A DNA stretch of 64,000 nucleotides. Origin: HKCCE3408 sp039191215. GTDB taxonomy: Bacteria; Pseudomonadota; Alphaproteobacteria; Rhodobacterales; Rhodobacteraceae. This document shows, in pieces, positions 1-7,846 of the stretch; within the stretch, counting starts at the first letter, position 1; each line of letters begins with the position of its first letter. Position numbers and translations under genes: made by a program. The DNA is taken from contig JBCCXT010000010.1 of assembly GCA_039191215.1 (NCBI GenBank), forward strand, positions 1-64,000, read 5' to 3'. The notes under the pieces are model-generated. The model saw only the letters and a list, made by a program, of their open reading frames with translations. It had not been told where the DNA came from and searched no databases.

Positions 1-55
1 CGCTCGGCAACGGTTGTTCGGGGAAAACGCCCCACTGGGGCCTTTTCTGATCCCT

Positions 56-266
56 CCAACTCTTCAGTCGCGCGTTCTCTTTTGCCAGGCTCTTCATCTC
101 CGACAGCTGCGACCGCGCCAAAGCGCCGGCGCCAGTTGGAGTAAGCCGCATCGCTGATCCCGACGCTGCGGCATGCCGAGGCCACATCATCACCAGCCGT
201 CAGCTTCAACTCGATCTCACGCAGCAGCTTCAAAACGTCTTCGTCTGAATGTCGCTTCCTCGCCAT
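56..266 (-). pseudogene. Frameshifted, truncated IS3-family transposase OrfA
   Basis: Starting at the ATG at 266 (minus strand) the product begins MARKRHSDED and continues through KLLREIELKL and CRSVGISDAAYSNWRRRF, the N-terminal helix-turn-helix of IS3/IS407-type OrfA proteins. Near position 115 the expected continuation (RSQLSEMKSLAKENARLK, the leucine-zipper helix) moves to another frame, as if a few bases around the usual GGMG segment were lost. Similarity ends at about 56, before the conserved C-terminus. It cannot give a working transposase. The family call is from motif recognition. Confidence 0.65.
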
Positions 267-320
267 TCATTCCCCCCTTCGGTGCCCACTGTAATGGCCC
301 AGTGTTAAGGGGGAAGGACA
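56..320 (-). mobile_element. IS3-family insertion sequence remnant (left end with broken orfA)
   Basis: Read on the minus strand, a short non-coding lead-in from about 320 to 267 precedes an IS3-family OrfA start, as at the left end of an IS. OrfA then goes out of frame near 115, and recognisable similarity stops near 56. No orfB or right end is present. Between position 56 and the window edge lies a GCCCCAGTGGGGC inverted repeat that does not look like part of the IS. The left boundary near 320 is estimated from the lead-in only, since no target-site duplication could be identified. Probably an old, inactivated insertion. Confidence 0.6.
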
Positions 321-337
321 GCAGGGTGGTTACACCT

Positions 338-1519
338 CTACGCCTTGCGCGCGTTGCTCATCTGATCGAGCCGATCGGCGAAAGCACGCTCTCCAATACC
401 TTCGGCCAGCGCTCTCTCGAAAAACGCCGCCTGCGTTTCAGGAGCCAGCCCATTCGTCGGCGGATCGCGATCAAGGTTAGTCGGGAACGAATAACCTTCG
501 GCGGCCGCGGCAATTGCTGCAGACACTTCGGCGGCGTTGAGCCTGTTTTCATGTTTGGCCCGAACCACGTGAGGGAACAACAATTTGCATAGTCTATCGC
601 GATCTACCGTCTCCATTGCGCGACCGAAGGCCGATGAAACCTGCAGAAGGTTGGCAAAGCGGTGAATATCATCGCTTGTGTTGGCACCGGCGGCGTGAAA
701 CAGCGCGGGCGAAAAGAAAACGGCATCCCCTTTGGCCAACGGCAACTGGACATGGTGTTCCTCAAAGAGCGCCCGGAAGTCATCCCGGCGCCATGCTGCA
801 TACCCCGGACGATAGGCTTGCGAGAAAGGCAGCAGCTTGGTCGGGCCACTTTCCAACGGCATGTCGCAATGCGCGACAGCCCCCTGAAGCGTTAGAATGG
901 GCGAGACGTCGTGGACCTGCGCGGGATAAGAGGCGCTGACGTCTGCGGTTTGAAATCCCAAATGATAGTCGCGATGCGCCTTCTGCGCCGCGCCGCCAGG
1001 GTGCACAAGGTTCACCTGCGCGGTCATCTGGTAATTTGGCCCCAGCCAAGCTTCGCAGACTGCAGCGATCGACGTGTTTGCGAAGTAATTCAGAAACACC
1101 TCGGGTGAAGCTTCGCAGAGCTTCTGGAGCGCGTTCCAGATTCGATCGTTCGCTCCAGAGGCTGCGAAATGATCGCCGCCGCCACCGGTTCCCGCCTTCT
1201 CTTCCGCGATAATGGCATCGTAGACACGGGTCGCCTCATCGACAACCGCCGTATCGGTATAAGCTCTTTTCAAGGCTACGACACCGGCACCAGAGCGCAG
1301 GACCCGCGCCCATTCCGCCATAATCTCGCGACGGCTCGGCGGGTCGTCCAGCGACGGACGCAGGTCGTCCATGTCGTAAATGGGGATATTCTTTTTAATG
1401 GCGGTCGCATGCGGCACCTGCTCACTTCGTGTCGTTTGACCTATGAGCGCTATGAACTCCTCCAGAACACATGCATCGGGGTCGTAGTAGGTAGTAGTAT
1501 TTTCAACGGTATCCTTCAT
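338..1519 (-). CDS. Phytanoyl-CoA dioxygenase (PhyH) family protein
   Basis: Predicted non-haem Fe(II)/2-oxoglutarate-dependent oxygenase of the PhyH family (393 aa); such enzymes hydroxylate small substrates in the cytoplasm. The double-stranded beta-helix core has an iron-binding HRD at about residues 182-184, a distal His in ALFHAAG near 275, and an Arg near 287 suited to binding 2-oxoglutarate. The start at 1519 is preferred over one 63 bases upstream because GGGAGGAG lies just before it. The gene is divergent from a LacI-type regulator about 80 bp away, which probably controls it. The substrate cannot be told from sequence. The IS3 remnant starts just beyond the stop codon. Confidence 0.8.
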   Translation of the reverse strand: MKDTVENTTTYYDPDACVLEEFIALIGQTTRSEQVPHATAIKKNIPIYDMDDLRPSLDDPPSRREIMAEWARVLRSGAGVVALKRAYTDTAVVDEATRVYDAIIAEEKAGTGGGGDHFAASGANDRIWNALQKLCEASPEVFLNYFANTSIAAVCEAWLGPNYQMTAQVNLVHPGGAAQKAHRDYHLGFQTADVSASYPAQVHDVSPILTLQGAVAHCDMPLESGPTKLLPFSQAYRPGYAAWRRDDFRALFEEHHVQLPLAKGDAVFFSPALFHAAGANTSDDIHRFANLLQVSSAFGRAMETVDRDRLCKLLFPHVVRAKHENRLNAAEVSAAIAAAAEGYSFPTNLDRDPPTNGLAPETQAAFFERALAEGIGERAFADRLDQMSNARKA

Positions 1520-1598
1520 GACGGCTCCTCCCTTGTCTGGAAAAGGATAAGGTCGCGAGGATTGTGTTGGCCCCAAAAACACATCAGAAATACATCAA

Positions 1599-2618
1599 AT
1601 GACGCACCGATTTCCCATCAAAGAGGTCGCACGGCAGGCAGGCCTCAGCACCGCGACTGTTGATCGGGTGCTAAATGATCGGGCCCATGTAAGCCCGCAG
1701 ACAAAGCTGCGGGTCGCGGCCGCAGTTGAAGAGTTGAAGGCCCAAGAATCTCAGCTTGCCGCCCGCGGCAGGCGCTTGTTCTTTGATTTCGTTGTCGAGG
1801 CGCCATCACGCTTCAGCCACGAGGTGAAGGCGGCCGCCGAGGCCATACTGCCCCGGATCGTAACTGCTGTTTGCCGTCCGCGATTTCTGCTGCAAGACGT
1901 CATGGAAGAAGAGGAGGTGGTCGCGGCGCTCGGGCGGATCATGAAACGCGGCAGCCAGGGTGTCTGTCTCAAGGCCCGGGATACAGCGAAAATCAGGGAC
2001 GCAGTCAAAAGGCTAGCCGAAGCCAAAATCCCCGTGGTTACGCTTGTCACCGATGTCGGCGGTCCCGATCGTCTTGCCTATGTCGGGTTGGACAACGCCG
2101 GCGCAGGTCGCACCGCTGCTTACCTTATCTCCCAAACACTTAGAGACGCACAGGGAATGGTCTTGGCCACACGCAGCCATGAAAGATTTCTGGGAGAAGA
2201 AGAGCGCGAGTTCGCGTTTGTTGAAGCCTTGGCCAGCGCAAGCCCAAGACTACAGGTCTTTGCGATCCAAGGCGGCAGCGGAATGGACTTTGAAACATCA
2301 AGGCTCCTGATGAAGTCGATGGACGACATTCGCGACCTGCGCGCGGTCTATTCGATGGGGGGCGGCAATCGTTCGACCCTGCGCACGCTTGAGAACAACG
2401 GGCTTCGCCCCGAGGTATACGTGGCCCATGACCTTGATGCGGAAAATAGAGTGCTGATCATGGACAGACGCCTGGACTTCGTCCTGCACCATGATTTGCA
2501 GCTAGACATCAGAAACGCCTTTAACGCCTTTCTGGCCTACCACCGACTGTCGAACGATTTGTTGGCGACACCAATCTCGACTGTTCAGGTACTGACGCCG
2601 GAGAATGTTCCACGGTGA
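1599..2618 (+). CDS. LacI-family transcriptional regulator
   Basis: 339-aa regulator with a LacI helix-turn-helix at the N-terminus (IKEVARQAGLSTATVDRVLN, about residues 7-26) followed by a periplasmic-binding-protein-like effector domain (about 60-335). The hinge segment KAQESQLAARGRR differs from classical LacI/PurR, as in sugar- or polyol-responsive alphaproteobacterial members. It is divergently transcribed from the PhyH-type dioxygenase and probably regulates it. A GTGTT...AACAC inverted repeat sits in the shared intergenic space (about 1561-1580), but it lacks the central CG of typical LacI operators, so it is only a weak operator candidate. The effector is unknown. Confidence 0.85.
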   Translation: MTHRFPIKEVARQAGLSTATVDRVLNDRAHVSPQTKLRVAAAVEELKAQESQLAARGRRLFFDFVVEAPSRFSHEVKAAAEAILPRIVTAVCRPRFLLQDVMEEEEVVAALGRIMKRGSQGVCLKARDTAKIRDAVKRLAEAKIPVVTLVTDVGGPDRLAYVGLDNAGAGRTAAYLISQTLRDAQGMVLATRSHERFLGEEEREFAFVEALASASPRLQVFAIQGGSGMDFETSRLLMKSMDDIRDLRAVYSMGGGNRSTLRTLENNGLRPEVYVAHDLDAENRVLIMDRRLDFVLHHDLQLDIRNAFNAFLAYHRLSNDLLATPISTVQVLTPENVPR

Positions 2619-2657
2619 GATATTCCTGGCCGTGCCTTATCCATAGAAAAGAGGGCA

Positions 2658-3380
2658 TCATGGAAGTGTTTGTCCAAAATTTTTTGATGTGGGCCAGTGT
2701 GTTAGGTTTGTGTTGGGCGATGTGGCCGGCATTGACAGATCTGACACGGTGGCAGCCGCGGGATGGGTGAGCCGTGTTATAGGGAAAGCCCGGGCGTCTG
2801 CCCCTGAGAGCGGTTTGAGTTTTGCGCGTTTGTCGAGGTTTGGCGGGTCGGCTTTGGGCAGGCGAGCCCAAATGAACCCTGTCGCAAGTACGAGCATCAC
2901 GGCCAGTGTTGTGATGACGGATTTAGCGATTGTCGCTGCGCTGGCGGCGTAGACCAGTGATCCCGACACATCTGGCCAACCGTAGATCATCGCCGCTATC
3001 CCCAGGTTCTCGAGATAGTCGAACAGCGCACTGCCGACCGCGAAGGCAACGCCAAGATGGACAAGTCTGCTGTTGGGCTGGCGTCGCCCAAACCAGCAGA
3101 TGGCGCTGCTCAGTGTGAGCGCGAGCAAGGCCGGATAGAGCGTATCCAGAGGAATTTGCCGGCTGAGATAGTAGTCACGCCCATCCGCTCGCAAGGCTTC
3201 AAGAAGCGTCGCGGCATCCGAGGGACCGTAACCGAAGGGTCGCATGTCGAATGGCACCTGCCCCGAGACAAACTCGAGATGCGCGAGTGTGACGCTGACC
3301 ATTGCGACGTAAACTGATGTCGCGAGCAACGCTGCGCCAATCGCAATCTTGCCGTAGTGCTGTGATAGGGTTCTGTGCAT
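2658..3380 (-). CDS. Four-helix integral membrane protein of unknown function
   Basis: 240-aa protein with about four hydrophobic segments: near residues 10-31, 80-97, 103-132 and 147-171. The C-terminal 60 residues are polar and probably cytoplasmic. The start at 3380 is supported by an AGGAGG about nine bases upstream; the frame is open for 18 codons further but without a better site. It is divergent from a Crp/Fnr-type regulator with a 14-bp palindrome between them, so it is probably that regulator's target. I do not recognise the family and propose no function. Confidence 0.65.
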   Translation of the reverse strand: MHRTLSQHYGKIAIGAALLATSVYVAMVSVTLAHLEFVSGQVPFDMRPFGYGPSDAATLLEALRADGRDYYLSRQIPLDTLYPALLALTLSSAICWFGRRQPNSRLVHLGVAFAVGSALFDYLENLGIAAMIYGWPDVSGSLVYAASAATIAKSVITTLAVMLVLATGFIWARLPKADPPNLDKRAKLKPLSGADARAFPITRLTHPAAATVSDLSMPATSPNTNLTHWPTSKNFGQTLP

Positions 3381-3435
3381 CACTTGTGTCCTCCTTGACC
3401 TCTGCCACCCATGCCAAAGAACGCGCTCTTCCACA

Positions 3436-3449
3436 TTATCATTTGATAA
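3436..3449. promoter_or_regulatory. Palindromic operator candidate between divergent genes
   Basis: TTATCA-TT-TGATAA is a perfect 14-bp inverted repeat lying 12 bp before the Crp/Fnr-type gene start and about 55 bp before the divergent membrane-protein gene. It is AT-rich in GC-rich surroundings. Its half-sites are not the FNR consensus (TTGAT-N4-ATCAA) but have similar size and symmetry, as expected for a Crp/Fnr-family dimer. Role inferred from symmetry and position. Confidence 0.4.
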
Positions 3450-3460
3450 GGCCCGCTAAG

Positions 3461-4036
3461 ATGGATCTGAGGACTTTTCTGACGCATTCGCCTGACCTGG
3501 CAGACGTCGCTTGCGCGGAGGACTTTGCAGCTCATTGGACACCGATGCGCCTAAGCAAGGGGGGGCATGCGAGCCAGCAGGGACAACCCGAAAGGAACGA
3601 GTACATCGTCTTGGACGGGTGCCTGGCAAGCACGATCTGTGACCAGGACGGCAAAGAAGTCTGCGTCGGGTTCTACGTGGGGCCCTGTGTCGTCACACCG
3701 AATATCGCGAGAACACGGGAGGGTATGTCGCTTGTATCCATTGCGGCAACGAGCGATGCGTCCCTTGTCAGGATCGACACGGACCGGCTCACGGAAAAGA
3801 TGGTCTCTGCCCAACCCATTCGGAATTGGGGGAACGCGGTCATGCGGGACACATTGGCGGAAAAGGCGGAAAGAGAGTGGTGCCTCGCGGCTCTTGGAGG
3901 GGCCGACCGGCTCTTATGGTTTCGCGAAGCATTCCCAGGCTACGAGACCAAGTTTGCCCATTCCCTGATTGCATCGTTCTTGGGGATCACGCCAGTCACG
4001 TTGAGCCGCCTGCGCGCCCGCGACAAGCACAAATAG
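3461..4036 (+). CDS. Crp/Fnr-family transcriptional regulator
   Basis: 191-aa protein with an N-terminal cyclic-nucleotide-binding-like beta-roll (about residues 20-120) and a short C-terminal helix-turn-helix (FAHSLIASFLGITPVTLSRLR region, about 165-187), the layout of small Crp/Fnr regulators. The N-terminal cysteine set of oxygen-sensing FNR is absent, and the cAMP-contact RS motif is not evident, so the signal is unknown. The start at 3461 follows the palindrome and gives the normal family length; upstream in-frame starts would add an improbable extension. The divergent membrane-protein gene is the likely target. Confidence 0.75.
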   Translation: MDLRTFLTHSPDLADVACAEDFAAHWTPMRLSKGGHASQQGQPERNEYIVLDGCLASTICDQDGKEVCVGFYVGPCVVTPNIARTREGMSLVSIAATSDASLVRIDTDRLTEKMVSAQPIRNWGNAVMRDTLAEKAEREWCLAALGGADRLLWFREAFPGYETKFAHSLIASFLGITPVTLSRLRARDKHK

Positions 4037-4357
4037 CAGTGAGGTGCAGCCTCCGTCCAAATGGGCCCAAAGCCGCCAAATGAACGGTTCGGCTCGGTGC
4101 TGTCTCGCGGGCTATGCCGCGCACACTGCATTTGCCCCACAACTATCGGATTCTCGTACCGAACCTTGGCCGGCTATGCATTGATCGCCGAGGGCCTCTC
4201 AAAACGTTCGTTGACGACTGCCTTCGGGAGAACACCGGTCAGCAGGTCCTAGCAAGCACCGAGGAGGAAGAGCGTCAGCCCGTTTGGAGCTAGATAGCGA
4301 AATGCAATCCAACGCCGTTTCAGGGCTGTGAACACTTTAGAATATTGAGGGTCTAAC
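4037..4357. other. Non-coding interval, no recognisable gene
   Basis: About 320 bp between the Crp/Fnr-type regulator and the peroxidase remnant. Only short open frames without family-like features are present on either strand, and no rho-independent hairpin with a T-run follows the regulator. Given the decayed genes immediately downstream, this may be eroded coding sequence, but nothing in it can be identified. Confidence 0.5.
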
Positions 4358-4380
4358 ATGCACGGAGTGTCGTTCTCTGC

Positions 4381-4520
4381 AGTTTACGCCTCGTCGGCTT
4401 TCAAGCGAGAGCCCTTGATCTCAATGTGCCGTTTGACTGGATCGATGGCGGCACCCTTTCTCTGTCAGATTGGCGTGGCCAGCCCGTACTCGTTGGCAAC
4501 ACTGCTTCGCCATGCGCGTT
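4381..4520 (+). pseudogene. Glutathione peroxidase N-terminal fragment
   Basis: One frame reads ALDLNVPFDWIDGGTLSLSD then WRGQPVLVGNTASPCAF. This matches the start of bacterial glutathione peroxidases, where WRGQPVLVVNTASRCGF carries the peroxidatic Cys/Sec position. The expected continuation (the query-loop and the Trp/Gln active-site motifs) is missing: the frame closes soon after and the DNA becomes homologous to a different gene. A plausible original ATG near 4358 is out of frame with the homologous segment, so the 5' end is also damaged. No active enzyme can be made. Confidence 0.65.
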
Positions 4521-4941
4521 TATGCACACCATATCCAGCGGCTGATGGTCACTGGCAACTTTGCCTTGCTCGCGGGTGTCGATCTGAATGCTATCTTGCG
4601 GTCTACGCCGACACCCACGAACGCGTCGAAGCTCCCAATGTGATCGGGATGAACCAATTCGCAGATGGTGGTGTGCTGGGCTCAAAACCTCATGCGGCTG
4701 ACGGCAATTAAATCAACAAGATGTCAGACCAATGCGCCAACTGCCGTTTTGACGTGAAGAAAAAATTCGGCGAGGGCGCGTGCCCGTTCAACCCGCTCTA
4801 CTGGGACTTTCTGATCCGAAACGAGGATAAACTGCGCGGCAATCCCCGCCTTGGGTAGTTTTTCGCACCTGGGACCGGATGGGCGACGACAAAAAGGGCG
4901 CGCATCTGGATAGTGCAAAGGCCGTTCTGAGCGCGCTTTAG
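4521..4941 (+). pseudogene. Decayed C-terminal part of an iron-sulfur photolyase-related protein (FeS-BCP type)
   Basis: Homology begins YAHHIQRLMVTGNFALLAGV, a hallmark of deoxyribodipyrimidine-photolyase-related proteins (iron-sulfur bacterial cryptochromes/photolyases). It shifts frame near 4585, continues APNVIGMNQFADGGVLGSKP, hits an in-frame TAA at 4709 where a Tyr codon is expected (GN-stop-INKMSD), and resumes with MSDQCANCRFDVKKK and GACPFNPLYWDFL, which contain cysteines of the kind that bind the cluster. A stop at 4856 and another frame change precede the last segment RTWDRMGDD...AVLSAL, ending at 4941. Two frameshifts and a nonsense codon make it non-functional. It converges with, and overlaps by a few bases, the FAD-domain gene on the other strand. 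Confidence 0.75.
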
Positions 4942-6188
4942 GCGGAGAGTCCAAGGTCGGCCAAGAGGCGTGGTATCTGCTTTTTCAGTGCAAAGAAGCC
5001 TTTGGAAGCATGGGGCCAGGCCAGATCGTCATAGGGGCGTCGGATTTGGTGCAACATGAGGCCCGCAGCCTCCAGTTCACCTCGTACCTGCGCAAGTCGT
5101 GAGGCCACCGGGCCGACCGGCGTATATCCCGTTACCACGGTTCTGGTCTTGGCGTGTTCTGCTGCCGCTATGATCGTTGTTGCCCAATCGTGCGCTGATA
5201 CGGTCGGCTCCCCGATTGGTGCCGCGCGGGCTACAGCGTCGGCCACAGCACCCCGGGCAAAGCTCGTGACGCGTGGCGAAACCGCAAGTGGTGAGCGCCC
5301 TTCAGTCGCAACAACACCCAAAACCCCAACCGGCGGCTGCGGCAACAACATTTCGGCGAAACAGTCCTCCTCTGTGACAAGCAGCAGAACGTCACCTTCT
5401 GGCACCGGGTCGGCGCTGGCCAGCGGCTGGCGCAAATGTTCCACCGTTTCGCTGAGCGGCACGATCGTGTTGACAAGCTGGTGCTCGGGTCGAAAGCGGC
5501 CCTCTGTATATTTTGCGATGTTGGACGCGCGCGCCTGATACGCCTTGCCTTTCGTGTGCAGACCCGCAACCCACCGCCAGCCCAATGTGTTGGAGGCCGG
5601 GTCCCCGTCCAAAAGGTGGCGCAGGAAAAAGTCCGCGCCTAGCTCCCACGGCAGGCGTAGCGTGAAGACCCAGATAGACGCAAACCACATGCGCGCGTGG
5701 TTGTGCAGGTATCCTTTGGCGACCAATTCCTGCGCCCACTGATCGAAACCCTCAATACCGATGCGGCCCGCAATCGCGTCCTCATAGTCGATTGCCAAAG
5801 CGTGGTCTCTTTCCAACTGCTCCACCGCTTGGTCCACCCCATCCAGATAGGCCGTCCAGACGCTGGGCCGATTTTCGAGCCAGCCTTTGAAATAGGTGCG
5901 CCAAAAGACCTCCTGAATGAATTTCTCAGCTGCAGTTGGGGTGTTGCGCGCCAGCGTCGCTCGCAACACTTCCTCTTCGGTGATCAACCGGTGGCGCAGC
6001 CAAGGTGATAGCGCCGAGACATTCGTGCGTTGCTCCGGCCCAAAGTCATAGTTCCGCTGGCCCGCGTAATGCCGCCCAGTGCGAGACACAAACTGGTCGA
6101 GCCGCACTAGGCCTGCTGCGCGCGACGGCTGAAAATCGACAGGCTCGGGGGCACTGTCCAACCCGCTCAAAAGGTCCGCACCACTCAT
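4938..6188 (-). CDS. FAD-binding photolyase/cryptochrome-like protein with apparently permuted domains
   Basis: 416 aa. Residues about 30-265 are the FAD-binding helical domain of the photolyase/cryptochrome superfamily (RNYDFGPEQRTNVSALSPWL; FIQEVFWRTYFKGWLE; KGYLHNHARMWFASIWV; ASNTLGWRWVAGLHTKGKAY). The N-terminal alpha/beta antenna domain usual in photolyases is missing. The last 150 residues instead look like such an alpha/beta domain moved to the C-terminus (VTGYTPVGPVASRLAQVRGE, then RRPYDDLAWPHASKGFFALK). The start at 6188 overlaps the stop of the DUF2256 gene as ATGA, implying translational coupling; an upstream in-frame start would lie inside that gene. Role in light sensing or DNA repair is inferred. 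Confidence 0.75.
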   Translation of the reverse strand: MSGADLLSGLDSAPEPVDFQPSRAAGLVRLDQFVSRTGRHYAGQRNYDFGPEQRTNVSALSPWLRHRLITEEEVLRATLARNTPTAAEKFIQEVFWRTYFKGWLENRPSVWTAYLDGVDQAVEQLERDHALAIDYEDAIAGRIGIEGFDQWAQELVAKGYLHNHARMWFASIWVFTLRLPWELGADFFLRHLLDGDPASNTLGWRWVAGLHTKGKAYQARASNIAKYTEGRFRPEHQLVNTIVPLSETVEHLRQPLASADPVPEGDVLLLVTEEDCFAEMLLPQPPVGVLGVVATEGRSPLAVSPRVTSFARGAVADAVARAAPIGEPTVSAHDWATTIIAAAEHAKTRTVVTGYTPVGPVASRLAQVRGELEAAGLMLHQIRRPYDDLAWPHASKGFFALKKQIPRLLADLGLSA

Positions 6189-6316
6189 CTCGCGCGCCTG
6201 CACTTTTCTGAGCAATACCGGACCTCATCCCAGACCTTGGCCCACTTCTTACGCCAGGCAAAAGGGCGTTGGCACTGGGCGCAAGTCTTGGTCGGAAGCT
6301 CAGATTTTTTCGGCAT
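6185..6316 (-). CDS. DUF2256 small zinc-ribbon-like protein
   Basis: A 43-aa protein, MPKKSELPTKTCAQCQRPFA then WRKKWAKVWDEVRYCSEKCR, matching the compact DUF2256 family with its CxxC...C...C cysteine set, probably metal-binding. DUF2256 genes are typically found beside photolyase/cryptochrome genes, and here it sits between two such genes on the same strand. Its stop overlaps the downstream start (ATGA), and it begins about 10 bases after the photolyase stop, so the three form one operon. Function unknown in the family. Confidence 0.85.
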   Translation of the reverse strand: MPKKSELPTKTCAQCQRPFAWRKKWAKVWDEVRYCSEKCRRAR

Positions 6317-6325
6317 CTTCGTGGG

Positions 6326-7846
6326 TCAGCTTTCAAAAGGCAAAGTGAGTTGTGTTTGCCTAGTTTTGGAAACATGTCGGCCCCGGTTCGGGATACCGCT
6401 TTTTCGGCTGCCGTGTTTGGTCTGGATGGCTGCGGCCTCAACACGAAACGCACCCTTGCTGCGTACAGCCCAGATTTTTTGCCGGGCTTCTTTCGCGGCC
6501 CCCAGATGATCAATAATTGGCCATGGATATATGCGCCCGAGCACCTCAGCGGCGTTGTCGGCTTTCCACGGCTCCTGCAAGTGATGATCCGCAATGGTCG
6601 CGAGTTCTGGAACCCATCGGCGCGTAAAAGCACCCGTTGGATCGTGATCGTGCCCCTGTTTGACGGGATTGTAGATCCGGACGGTGTTGATCCCCGTTGT
6701 GCCGGACTGCATCTGCACTTGGCTCCAGTGGATGCCCGGCTCGTAATCTGTGAAAAGGCGGGCCAGTTCCAGTCCAGGCGCTCGCCAGTCAAGCCAAAGA
6801 TGATAGCTCGCTGTCGCCATCACCATCGCCCGCATCCGAAAGTTCAACCATCCCGTCGCGCGTAGCGAACGCATGCAAGCATCGACAAAGGGAAGCCCAG
6901 TTTCTCCCTGCGCCCAGGCGTCCAGCCGCGCGCTGTTGGGGGCGGATGGCCGGATACCGTCATAGCACGTGTGCATGTTCTCGAACTCAATCCGCGGCGC
7001 GTCTTCGAGTTTTTGCATGAAATGGCAATGCCAATGCAGCCGCCCGGAAAACGAGGACATTGCACCGCGCCACCTTTTGGCACGGGCACCTGATTGCGCC
7101 TTGAGGCCACGCTGGCGTTCCCAGGTGGCCTGTGCCGTCTCGCGCATAGAGATCGTCCCCCAGGCAAGATGTGGCGACAGGCGAGAGCACGACCGCGCGC
7201 CTTCCCTAGGAGACGACATCGCCGTTCGGTATGGCTCCCCTCGCACGGACAAGAACGTTTCTCTTAGGTCGAGCGCGGCCTGCCGCCCACCTGCTTGCCG
7301 CCCTTCGCAAGGATCTGCCACCAGACCGAGAGTGTTGCCCGCAGGGATTGCACCGATGTCGATTGAAAGAGGCCGGAGAGCAGGTGCAGGTGCGACTGGT
7401 TCGCTCATGAACATGTCCCATGATTTGGCCCACCCGTCGCGCGACTGCAGGCGGCGCTTCACCCCGTGGTTCTGGATCTCATGCCAAGGAACACCGCGTT
7501 CTCGACACCAGGCCGCAACACGCAGATCTCTCTGATAGGTCCAGGCGTTGCCGGTTTCCTCGTGTGACCACAGGCCCGCAATCGCGAAGTCTGCGTTGAT
7601 ATCATCCAGCACCTCGGTCACGTCGCCGGTTCGCACAATCAGTGGCTGGCCGCACCGTCCAAGCTCATCGCGAAGCTCAACCAGCGATTCTTCAACAAAT
7701 AACCAATGTCGCCCCGAAATATCGGGCAATTGCCAATACTCGGGCTCAACCACAAAGAGCGGTAGCGTTGCGCCGCGTGCGCTGGCTTGGAGCAGCGCAC
7801 GATTGTCGTGAACACGTAAGTCCCGTTTTAGCCAAACAACCTGCAC
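6326..7846 (-). CDS. Deoxyribodipyrimidine photolyase/cryptochrome family protein
   Basis: 506 aa. The N-terminal alpha/beta antenna-binding domain begins MQVVWLKRDLRVHDNRAL (residues 1 to about 140). A C-terminal FAD domain follows from about 220, including MSSFSGRLHWHCHFMQKLED, GETGLPFVDACMRSLRATGW, MRAMVMATASYHLWLDWR and the GTTGINTVRIYNPVKQG region, where canonical enzymes bind FAD and DNA. Photolyases use blue light and reduced FAD to split pyrimidine dimers; some relatives act only as photoreceptors, and sequence alone does not separate these. The C-terminus ends LTLPFES after a basic stretch. First gene of a three-gene leftward operon. Confidence 0.85.
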   Translation of the reverse strand: MQVVWLKRDLRVHDNRALLQASARGATLPLFVVEPEYWQLPDISGRHWLFVEESLVELRDELGRCGQPLIVRTGDVTEVLDDINADFAIAGLWSHEETGNAWTYQRDLRVAAWCRERGVPWHEIQNHGVKRRLQSRDGWAKSWDMFMSEPVAPAPALRPLSIDIGAIPAGNTLGLVADPCEGRQAGGRQAALDLRETFLSVRGEPYRTAMSSPREGARSCSRLSPHLAWGTISMRETAQATWERQRGLKAQSGARAKRWRGAMSSFSGRLHWHCHFMQKLEDAPRIEFENMHTCYDGIRPSAPNSARLDAWAQGETGLPFVDACMRSLRATGWLNFRMRAMVMATASYHLWLDWRAPGLELARLFTDYEPGIHWSQVQMQSGTTGINTVRIYNPVKQGHDHDPTGAFTRRWVPELATIADHHLQEPWKADNAAEVLGRIYPWPIIDHLGAAKEARQKIWAVRSKGAFRVEAAAIQTKHGSRKSGIPNRGRHVSKTRQTQLTLPFES

